The notes under the pieces are model-generated. The model was not told the origin of the DNA, searched no databases, and saw nothing but the letters and a program-made list of their open reading frames with translations. The position numbers and the translations under genes were made by a program. Source: Bacteroidales bacterium UBA1219 (GTDB taxonomy: Bacteria > Bacteroidota > Bacteroidia > Bacteroidales > P3). From it: a DNA stretch of 20,490 nt. The DNA is taken from positions 1 through 20,490 of the forward strand of contig DBXF01000093.1 of assembly GCA_002309295.1 (NCBI GenBank). Reading direction: 5' to 3'. Below are positions 14,736-20,490 of the stretch, piece after piece (position 1 is the first letter of the stretch; every line of letters starts with the position of its first letter).

Positions 14736-17429
14736 TTATTTTATAATAAGTGTTTCTGTTTTCTGGTAACTGTCGTTTTGGAATCTAACGAAATACATGC
14801 CCGATTTGAGATTCTCGGTGGAGATGGTCTTGTTTTCGTAGCCCTGCATCGTTCCGTTGATCATAGCCTTGCCCGTGATGTCGAACACTGTGTAGGTGGT
14901 CTCGCTGTCGTTGCCTTCGATTTTGAAGGAAACCGACGATTTGGCAGGATTAGGATAGATGGTGATGTGAGGATTGATGGCGGTTGCCTCCTCAACGGAT
15001 ACGCTGCCCTGACTAACTCTTATGTCGTCGATACAAACGCCCCTACCCTTCTTCACTGTTGCGATGAAAGCGATTTGGTAATAATCGGAAAGGTTGGGAA
15101 GGTTGAGTTCAACTTCTGTCCAAGCGTTCACACTCTTGTTGAAAGTTGCTATCGGAGTCCAGCCTTCGTCGTACGACGAGCGGTAAGCCACCGTAAGGAT
15201 GTCCTGATAGGCGGTTAATTTGTTGTTGAAATATCTGAATTTAACATTGGCCTGGGACACCGACGACAGGTCGATGGGTTCCGAAATCAGAGTGGCCTGA
15301 TTGCCAGAAAGGTTAAGATCTGTGATATTGCAATAAGCATTGTAAGGTGCTGAATAAGCCGAGGATGGCGACGATCCACCGTTGCCGGCACCAAATTTCC
15401 AGCTAACGGATGCGTTTGTGCTTTCCTGTGTCCAGCACGAAGGTATGGTATTGGTGGGGAAATTCTGAGTGTAGTCGATAGATGCAGCAGCACAATAAGG
15501 AGTAGTTGTGTTGCAAGTAACACCGGCCGACCAAGTGGGAGTGTTGGAAAGTTTTGTGAAAAGTTTGTAACGATAGGTGGTTCCTGCTGTAAGGCCTGTA
15601 TGTGCAAACGATGTAGCATCGCCAATATAAAGCACTGTGCCACCGCCTGTTATAGACTGACCAACTGTGTAGCTACCCGAAGGTGTTCCAAATGTGCCGT
15701 TGGCGGAATACACCAGCATAACTTCCTGAGCGCCGAAAGGACGCCATTTCACATTCACCTGGGTACGGCTGTGTGCCATGGCTCTTACATTTGAAGCTTC
15801 GATACTGGCGCCATTGAAGATAAAACTAATGGTGTTGAGAGTGGTGTTTTCTGTGATATTGGTTACAGGTTTGTTTGTATTGTTGCCAGCCCATGATTGA
15901 GCCGAAGGTGTGGAGGCATCGGTGAAATATGTTTTGCGCGAAGCTCCCGGGTAAGGACAAGCCATAGTGTTGATGTTGCCGTACGAGCTGGGGTCGCTGG
16001 AAGGACGAGCCGTGGAAAGACCTGCACAAACAGGATAGAAACGTTGCGGGTGGTTGACGTTGTTATTCTGGCTGGAGGGAGAAAATTGGGAATGGACGTG
16101 GAAGATGATAAGTCCGTGTCCGGGCAGCGAGCCGTCGAATCCGAGCTGCTGACGGTTTTCGAGCAGATAATATTCGTTGTTGGTAGTGGTGGAAATTCTG
16201 AATATCGAAGCGGAGTCGGAAGAAGAGGGATAGAGCACTACAGAGCGGGCCGTGGTAAGTTCCTTGGGTGTAGCCCATCCATAGGTGAAGCATTTGGAAT
16301 AGGGGTTGTGGTGCGAAGGCTGGTTGCCGCTAAGTCCGCCAGAGGAGCCGTTCCACGAACCAGACGACATGATGTCCCACTCGCCGTTGCCGGGATAGCC
16401 TGCAGTACCGGAACCGCCATGGTTGTTGTCGACATCGTAGTAGTCGGGGGCACCGAATACGTGGCCTAACTCGTGACAGATAACGCCCACTGTGGTCATT
16501 ACGGAGCCAGAACTGCCGTGCAATTCGGGTGAGCAGGAATAAGTCTTTGCGTAAACGCCGTTGCTGTAGATCGGGTTTTGCAGAGTGCCTTTGTGCGACC
16601 AGATGCAGTCAGCACCGCCACCTGCTTCCTCGCCATAGCCGGCAAACATGATATGCACGCCATCGACGTTGTTGTCGCCGTCGAGGTCGTACTGCGAGAG
16701 ATCCACGCCGTCGTTAATGGCAGCCTGTATGGCCTCGCGGGCAAATGCCTGGGAGTTGCCGCTGGAATTGCTGCCGTAGTAGGCTATGTTTTGCGAAAGC
16801 TGATACGGACCAACAACATCGAAAGTGAGGTTCATCTGGCCGTATGAGTTTTCGTAATAGAAATCGTGAACGCTACCGCGCATGGTGGCGTTGTTGTAGT
16901 TCACCTGATTGTATAATTTCTCGAGGGTAGTCTTACTTTTGAGGAACTGTTTATTGGAGAAACTCACCAAAATAACAAGCAGACGTGTGTTGCCATGAGT
17001 TACGTCGAGAGACTTCTCACCTCTCTTCAAACCCGATTGCACATTGGGATTATCGTTTGTCATATTCCACAAAGTACGCATGGCATTGCACTGCTCCGGG
17101 CTGTAGCGAAGGTGTTTGGGGGTGCTTTCGAGGAAAGCCACCACTTCGGCCGAACGGTCGACAATTTCGGTAGCGCGGTACTGGCCGGGCATCATTCCGC
17201 CGTTTTCGTCCTTTACTGCATACACGAAGTATCCTTCATTGTCGTACATCAGCGAATAACCGTCCATGGTTTCGCCCCAGCAGAAACGTTCGTCACCAAA
17301 CAAGTATATTTTGAGTTTGGTCTTCTGGTCGGGTTGTGTGAAGTTTATCACGCCCGGATAGGCTATTACTGCAAAAGCACCGCTGAAAAAAGCGAATAAC
17401 AATGTTGCAAGCACTACTATTTTTTTCAT
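14736..17429 (-). CDS. M6-family secreted metalloprotease with T9SS C-terminal sorting domain (paralog 2)
   Basis: This 897-residue relative of the adjacent protease has the same plan. The signal peptide is cut after AFA (20), and the mature start VIAYPG nearly matches that of paralog 1. A prodomain (about 21-145) follows. The catalytic domain has HDFYYENSYGQ (188-198), QYDLDGDNNVDG, HIMFAGYGEEAGGGADCIW, zinc motif HELGHVFGAPD (His319, Glu320, His323, Asp329) and Met-turn WDIMSSGSW (Met354). Next come a fibronectin-III-like domain (543-642), a MAM/jelly-roll-like domain (648-808) and a type A T9SS sorting domain (TIYPNPAKSS to KTETLIIK, 823-897). It lacks the InlB-type repeat of paralog 1. 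Tandem duplication is the simplest origin. It has its own promoter and terminator. The substrate is unknown. The mature N-terminus is Val, not Gln, so the glutaminyl cyclase would not act on it. Confidence 0.9.
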   Translation of the reverse strand: MKKIVVLATLLFAFFSGAFAVIAYPGVINFTQPDQKTKLKIYLFGDERFCWGETMDGYSLMYDNEGYFVYAVKDENGGMMPGQYRATEIVDRSAEVVAFLESTPKHLRYSPEQCNAMRTLWNMTNDNPNVQSGLKRGEKSLDVTHGNTRLLVILVSFSNKQFLKSKTTLEKLYNQVNYNNATMRGSVHDFYYENSYGQMNLTFDVVGPYQLSQNIAYYGSNSSGNSQAFAREAIQAAINDGVDLSQYDLDGDNNVDGVHIMFAGYGEEAGGGADCIWSHKGTLQNPIYSNGVYAKTYSCSPELHGSSGSVMTTVGVICHELGHVFGAPDYYDVDNNHGGSGTAGYPGNGEWDIMSSGSWNGSSGGLSGNQPSHHNPYSKCFTYGWATPKELTTARSVVLYPSSSDSASIFRISTTTNNEYYLLENRQQLGFDGSLPGHGLIIFHVHSQFSPSSQNNNVNHPQRFYPVCAGLSTARPSSDPSSYGNINTMACPYPGASRKTYFTDASTPSAQSWAGNNTNKPVTNITENTTLNTISFIFNGASIEASNVRAMAHSRTQVNVKWRPFGAQEVMLVYSANGTFGTPSGSYTVGQSITGGGTVLYIGDATSFAHTGLTAGTTYRYKLFTKLSNTPTWSAGVTCNTTTPYCAAASIDYTQNFPTNTIPSCWTQESTNASVSWKFGAGNGGSSPSSAYSAPYNAYCNITDLNLSGNQATLISEPIDLSSVSQANVKFRYFNNKLTAYQDILTVAYRSSYDEGWTPIATFNKSVNAWTEVELNLPNLSDYYQIAFIATVKKGRGVCIDDIRVSQGSVSVEEATAINPHITIYPNPAKSSVSFKIEGNDSETTYTVFDITGKAMINGTMQGYENKTISTENLKSGMYFVRFQNDSYQKTETLIIK

Positions 17430-17492
17430 TGTATACTGATTTTTAATAGTTTATAAATTATTTTCGGTCTTTATTTTAATTTTTGACGGATG

Positions 17493-17530
17493 CAAAGATA
17501 CGTTTTTTTTTCGAAAACTGAAAGACAAAA
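17493..17530 (-). promoter_or_regulatory. Promoter of the M6 protease paralog 2 gene
   Basis: On the - strand TATCTTTG (17500-17493) matches the Bacteroidetes -7 box TAnnTTTG. TTTTG at 17530-17526 could be the -33 element, but its 25-base spacing is on the long side. An untranslated leader of about 55-60 bases would precede the ATG at 17429. Confidence 0.5.
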
Positions 17531-17661
17531 GGCGTCTGATTACAGCCCTGCTTTTCGTTTTTAACATTGAGATAATATGGTTTACCGACATATTTTCAAA
17601 GGATTGCAACGTTTTTCTTTAAAAAGTGCAACACATATTTTTATGAAATCGGATTGGGCAT

Positions 17662-17698
17662 AAAAAAATTGCGGCGGATTTTGAAAAATCCGCCGCAA
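17662..17698 (-). terminator. Rho-independent terminator of the M13 peptidase gene
   Basis: A near-perfect 13-base stem, TTGCGGCGGATTT with AAATCCGCCGCAA, sits around a 4-base loop (17669-17698). Read leftwards it is followed by seven T. It lies about 33 bases past the stop codon at 17732. Confidence 0.92.
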
Positions 17699-17731
17699 TA
17701 CCAATTAACCAATTATCTATCAACTAATAAT

Positions 17732-19792
17732 TTACCACAGTTGTGCCTGATTTTCGGGTGCGAGGTACATTTTATCGCCTTCCTTGATGTTGAACGCTTT
17801 GATGAAGGCTGCGATGTGCGGCAGGGTGCCGTTTACGCGCCAGCGTCCGAGGGAGTGCACGTCCTCGGTGGTGAGACGCTGTATCTCTTCGTCGCGGATG
17901 TTGCTTGCCCAAACGGTGGCGTAGGCTATGAAGAAACGCTGTTCGGGGGTGAAACCGTCCATCTTGTCGGCGTTCACCTGTCCGGCTTTGATGGCGTTCT
18001 GCATAGCAACATAGGATATCTGCAGACCTCCGTTGTCGGCAATGTTCTCGCCAAGGGTGATTTTGCCGTTGGCGTAGGTTTCGGGGTTGTCGAGCACTTT
18101 GATGGCGTTGAACCAATCGACAAGCACTTGTGCGTGGTCTTTGAAATTCTGGGCGTCGCCAGGCAGCCACCAGTCGCTGAGGTTGCCGTCCTTGTCGTAC
18201 TGACGGCCTTGGTCGTCGAAACCGTGGGTCATCTCGTGTCCTATCACAACTCCTATGGCGCCGTAGTTAACAGCGTCGTCGGCGTTCATGTCGAAGAACG
18301 GGGGCTGCAGTATGCCTGCGGGGAAGCATATCTCGTTGGTGCTTGGGTTGTAGTAGGCGTTGATGGTCTGCGGTGTCATCTGCCATTCGTCGCGGTCGGT
18401 GGGTTTGTCGATTTTGCTAACCATATAGGCGAGGTCGAACTGGTTGGAACGCAGCACGTTGGCAAAATAACTGTCGTTTTCCACCTTGAGTGTGGAGTAG
18501 TCACGCCATTTGTCGGGATAACCGACTTTTATCAGTATGGCGTCGAGTTTTTCGGTGGCTTTCTGCTTGGTGGTGTCGTTCATCCAAGTGGCCTCTTTGA
18601 TACGCACTTTGAAAGCGTCCTTGAGGTTGTTTACAAGGGTGAGCATGCGTTCTTTGGCGGCGGCGGGGAAGTATTTCTCCACATAGAGCTGGCCCACAGC
18701 CTCGCCCAAAACGCCTTCCACAGTGCCTGTTACGCGTTTCCAGCGGGGACGCATCTCCTCACGTCCCGAAAGGGTGCGGCCGTAGAATTCGAAACTTTCG
18801 TTGGTGAAATCGTCGCTGAGGAATCCGGAGGCGGTGTTGATCACGTTCCAAGCCAGATAGCATTTGAGGTCGTCGATTTTGGCGGTGGCGAGAACACGTC
18901 CCACTTCCTGAATATATTCGGGCTGTGCCACGTTGAGGGATTTCATCTCGGGCAGGCCGATAGCTTTGAAATAATCGCCGAAGGGGAAGTTCTTGGCCAG
19001 TGCCTGTGTCTCATCCAAGGTCTTTTTGTGGAAAGTCTTGTGAGGATCGCGGAGAGTTTCTTTATCGTACTGGGCTTTGGCCAGACGCATCTCGATAGCC
19101 ATCACCTTGTCGGCGAGGAATTTGGCATCGGCGTCGATAAGTTTGTCGAAACCAGCGAGTTTGAACATATTGGCAATCATCTGGGTGTATTTGGTGCGGA
19201 GCTCCTGATTACGTGCGCCTGTGCCCACGTAGTAGTCGCGGTCCATACCCAGTCCGGCCTGCCACATCCAAGCGATGGTCATCTTGCTGTTGTCGTGGTC
19301 GGGTTCGGCGAAGATACCGAAGAAGGGGTCGATGCCGTTCTGGTGCAGTTTGATGATTTCGGCGTTGATGCCGGCGGCATCCTTAATGACCACTATCTCG
19401 TCGAGCCATGGTTTGAGGGGTTTGGCACCCTGTTTCTGCAGAGTTACGCTGTCCATGCCCATATTGTAGATGGTGGCGATTTTTTCGGCGTTGGAGCCTT
19501 TATCGTTCTTTGCTTTGGCAATCTCCTCAATGAGTTCCTTAAGCTGTTCGCGGTTTTGTTCGGCGAGCTTGTCGAAAGCACCGTAGCGCGAATACTCTGC
19601 TGTGAGGGGGTTGTTCTTCATCCATCCGCCGCAGGCGTACTGGTAGAAGTCGTCGGCGGGGTTGGCGGTGGTATCCATATTGCTGAGGTCGATACCGGAA
19701 GTAAGTTCGGGAGTCTGACTCTCGTTTTTGTTGCCGCAGGCGGCAAATAATGTTACTGCCATAACTGTGCTGTAAAATAATATACGTTTCAT
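17732..19792 (-). CDS. pepO: M13-family (PepO/neprilysin-like) zinc endopeptidase, lipoprotein
   Basis: This 686-residue oligopeptidase is anchored as a lipoprotein (LFAAC, Cys19). The start at 19792 gives this signal. The frame extends to 19879, but that part is hydrophilic and encoded by hairpin repeats. The M13 order is intact: N-terminal cap beginning DLSNMDTTANPADDFYQYACGGW, and substrate motif NAYYNP (478-483). Zinc motif HEMTH has His519, Glu520 and His523; the third ligand Glu582 is in ENIADNGG (582-589) with Asp586; LGRWRVNGTLPH lies near the C-terminus. The family usually ends CxxW; here the end is QAQLW, with the Trp but no Cys. It cleaves short peptides in the periplasm or on the surface. 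It is a single-gene unit with its own terminator. PepO relatives in Porphyromonas process host peptides, but that role is not shown here. Confidence 0.93.
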   Translation of the reverse strand: MKRILFYSTVMAVTLFAACGNKNESQTPELTSGIDLSNMDTTANPADDFYQYACGGWMKNNPLTAEYSRYGAFDKLAEQNREQLKELIEEIAKAKNDKGSNAEKIATIYNMGMDSVTLQKQGAKPLKPWLDEIVVIKDAAGINAEIIKLHQNGIDPFFGIFAEPDHDNSKMTIAWMWQAGLGMDRDYYVGTGARNQELRTKYTQMIANMFKLAGFDKLIDADAKFLADKVMAIEMRLAKAQYDKETLRDPHKTFHKKTLDETQALAKNFPFGDYFKAIGLPEMKSLNVAQPEYIQEVGRVLATAKIDDLKCYLAWNVINTASGFLSDDFTNESFEFYGRTLSGREEMRPRWKRVTGTVEGVLGEAVGQLYVEKYFPAAAKERMLTLVNNLKDAFKVRIKEATWMNDTTKQKATEKLDAILIKVGYPDKWRDYSTLKVENDSYFANVLRSNQFDLAYMVSKIDKPTDRDEWQMTPQTINAYYNPSTNEICFPAGILQPPFFDMNADDAVNYGAIGVVIGHEMTHGFDDQGRQYDKDGNLSDWWLPGDAQNFKDHAQVLVDWFNAIKVLDNPETYANGKITLGENIADNGGLQISYVAMQNAIKAGQVNADKMDGFTPEQRFFIAYATVWASNIRDEEIQRLTTEDVHSLGRWRVNGTLPHIAAFIKAFNIKEGDKMYLAPENQAQLW

Positions 19793-19812
19793 CTTTTTTT
19801 GTTGTTTTCTGT

Positions 19813-19840
19813 GTGAACTGTGATCAGTGAACTGTGATAA
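19813..19840. repeat. Tandem 14-bp repeat upstream of the M13 peptidase gene
   Basis: GTGAACTGTGAT occurs at 19813-19824 and 19827-19838, each followed by CA or AA, giving two 14-base units. It lies within the 5' region of the peptidase gene, about 20 bases before its ATG, and contains a TGATCA palindrome at the junction. Confidence 0.6.
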
Positions 19841-19860
19841 TGATTGGGGTGTTTTTTCTG

Positions 19861-19970
19861 CCGCCCCTTCAGGGCTCATTTGTCTTGGGTGTGTCTCTTT
19901 TACGGGGGCTTACGCCCCCGCCTATAGTCTGTCGCCCCTTCGGGGCTCTTTTCTCCGCTCCTTCGGGGCT
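19861..19970. repeat. Cluster of REP-like small hairpins
   Basis: Four short GC-rich palindromes lie in about 110 bases: GCCCCTTCAGGGC (19863-19875), CGGGGGCTTACGCCCCCG (19903-19920), GCCCCTTCGGGGC (19934-19946) and GCTCCTTCGGGGC (19957-19969). Three share the core CTTCRGGGCT. They are separated by T-rich spacers. They look like repetitive extragenic palindromes; I see no transposase gene nearby. Confidence 0.7.
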
Positions 19971-19973
19971 ATC

Positions 19974-20005
19974 TACTGACTACCGACCGCTGACCACTGA
20001 CCACT
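19974..20005. repeat. Degenerate CTGACCA tandem repeat
   Basis: Short related units CTGACTAC, CGACCG, CTGACCA, CTGACCA and CTA follow the hairpin cluster and end about 7 bases from the stop of the last gene. Such strings are frequent at gene ends in this phylum, to my recollection. The function is unknown. Confidence 0.55.
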
Positions 20006-20011
20006 AAAAAA

Positions 20012-20490
20012 TTACCAATTTAAAATTTTATACAAATCGAACATTTCGGGGTTGGGGACGAGCTTGCGTGCGGCCTCGTAGTCGGCGGGGGTGATGTAGT
20101 CCATGATGTTTTCCACGTAGGTCATCACTTCGTCGGTGTGCACGTCGAGCTGACGCGGAGGAATCTTGCCTGTGGCGGGGTCCTGCAAATCCTTGAGGTA
20201 CAGCGGTTTCACCGTACCGTTGGCGTCGGCGTACACCATACATCCCGTGCAACCCTGTTTGTAGAGGGTCTTCACCCCTATTCCCAGACGGGTGCAGTAG
20301 GTTAGGTCGTAGGCGATGGGGGTATTGCAACGCACTTCGTAGCCTATCTCCACAGGACGGCATTTCAGCTTGAGTTTCAGCTCTTTGGCACGTTCCTCGA
20401 GCAGGTTGTTGAAGATATTGGCTTTGGACACCTTGCCCAGTTCAGGATGACCGTGGGCGTCGTAGGTGAAATTGACTTTGGTCTTGGCCA
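20012..20490 (-). CDS. 6-phosphofructokinase family (PPi- or ATP-dependent), C-terminal part
   Basis: The frame is open to the window edge, so only the last 159 complete codons are present. An internal GTG at 20431 is not the true start, since coding continues upstream (TKVNFTYDAHGHPELGKV). VEIGYEVRCNTPIAYDLTYC has the GYExR motif used by pyrophosphate-dependent phosphofructokinases to bind fructose 6-phosphate. It is followed by CTRLGIGVKTLYKQGCTGCMV and a helical C-terminus (MDYITPADYEAARKL). The enzyme would phosphorylate fructose 6-phosphate in glycolysis. Whether PPi or ATP is the donor depends on residues outside the window. The gene stands alone here, with only hairpin repeats downstream. 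Confidence 0.6.
   Translation of the reverse strand, partial: AKTKVNFTYDAHGHPELGKVSKANIFNNLLEERAKELKLKLKCRPVEIGYEVRCNTPIAYDLTYCTRLGIGVKTLYKQGCTGCMVYADANGTVKPLYLKDLQDPATGKIPPRQLDVHTDEVMTYVENIMDYITPADYEAARKLVPNPEMFDLYKILNW

Larger units (their letters stand above)
17430..17731. other. 302-base intergenic region between M13 peptidase and M6 protease genes
   Basis: This AT-rich spacer holds the protease promoter (17493-17530) and the terminator of the M13 peptidase gene (17662-17698). Between them is an imperfect inverted repeat, TTGCA/TGCAA plus TTTTT/AAAAA, at 17604-17631 of unknown meaning. I see no gene or RNA in it. Confidence 0.5.

Noticed and set aside
17654..19750. 698-residue open frame on the + strand
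   Set aside because: It is antisense to the M13 peptidase, is rich in Val, Gly and His as expected for a reverse-frame shadow, and begins inside the terminator hairpin. The M13 motifs on the other strand are unambiguous.
19793..19879. N-terminal extension of the M13 peptidase
   Set aside because: It is hydrophilic, derives from repeat DNA, and would place the lipoprotein signal internally.

Overview
The window looks like a chromosomal segment of a Bacteroidota bacterium, most likely order Bacteroidales. The evidence is two secreted proteins with type IX secretion (T9SS) sorting domains, a third protein with a gliding-motility-type C-terminal domain, a ParA-ParB-DUF5683 gene cluster, a PUR-alpha-like DUF3276 gene, lipoprotein signals ending in Cys, signal peptides followed by Gln, and promoter-like TAnnTTTG boxes. 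Coding DNA is moderately GC-rich and intergenic DNA is AT-rich. I cannot name the genus. No tRNA, rRNA, CRISPR array, phage gene or transposase gene is visible.

Layout. Positions 1-4228 are all on the + strand: the tail of an unknown gene, a DUF4159 exported protein, a lipoprotein glutaminyl cyclase (M28 fold) with a Rieske-like lipoprotein 3 bases behind it, and a ClC-type anion transporter with two CBS domains behind its own promoter. Positions 4229-4756 are an AT-rich island with one small two-helix membrane protein and short direct repeats. From 9934 down to 4757 six genes run on the - strand: a deoxyhypusine synthase-like enzyme, a cysteine desulfidase/serine dehydratase-like protein, a PUR-alpha-like nucleic-acid-binding protein, ParA, ParB and DUF5683. 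Gaps are small and parB overlaps the DUF5683 gene by 4 bases. A hairpin terminator at about 10005-10044 separates them from the next block.

The second - strand block (17429 to 10078) holds two paralogous M6-family metalloproteases exported by T9SS, an ECF sigma factor, and a single-pass membrane protein. That last protein ends in a T9SS type-B-like domain and sits where an anti-sigma factor would. The first protease gene has its own promoter and a strong terminator. The second protease gene lies 51 bases upstream of the sigma gene. The possible link between secreted proteases, sigma factor and a sorting-domain-bearing membrane protein is the most interesting feature here.

The right end (17732-20490, - strand) holds an M13 peptidase lipoprotein with a textbook terminator, a 219-base intergenic stretch full of small GC-rich hairpins and tandem repeats, and the C-terminal part of a phosphofructokinase-family enzyme cut by the window edge.

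Functionally, several genes serve the cell envelope. The glutaminyl cyclase would cap exported proteins whose mature N-terminus is Gln (DUF4159 and DUF5683 here fit this), while the proteases and the PepO-like peptidase degrade proteins outside the cytoplasm. The central block combines chromosome partitioning with amino-acid and polyamine-type metabolism.
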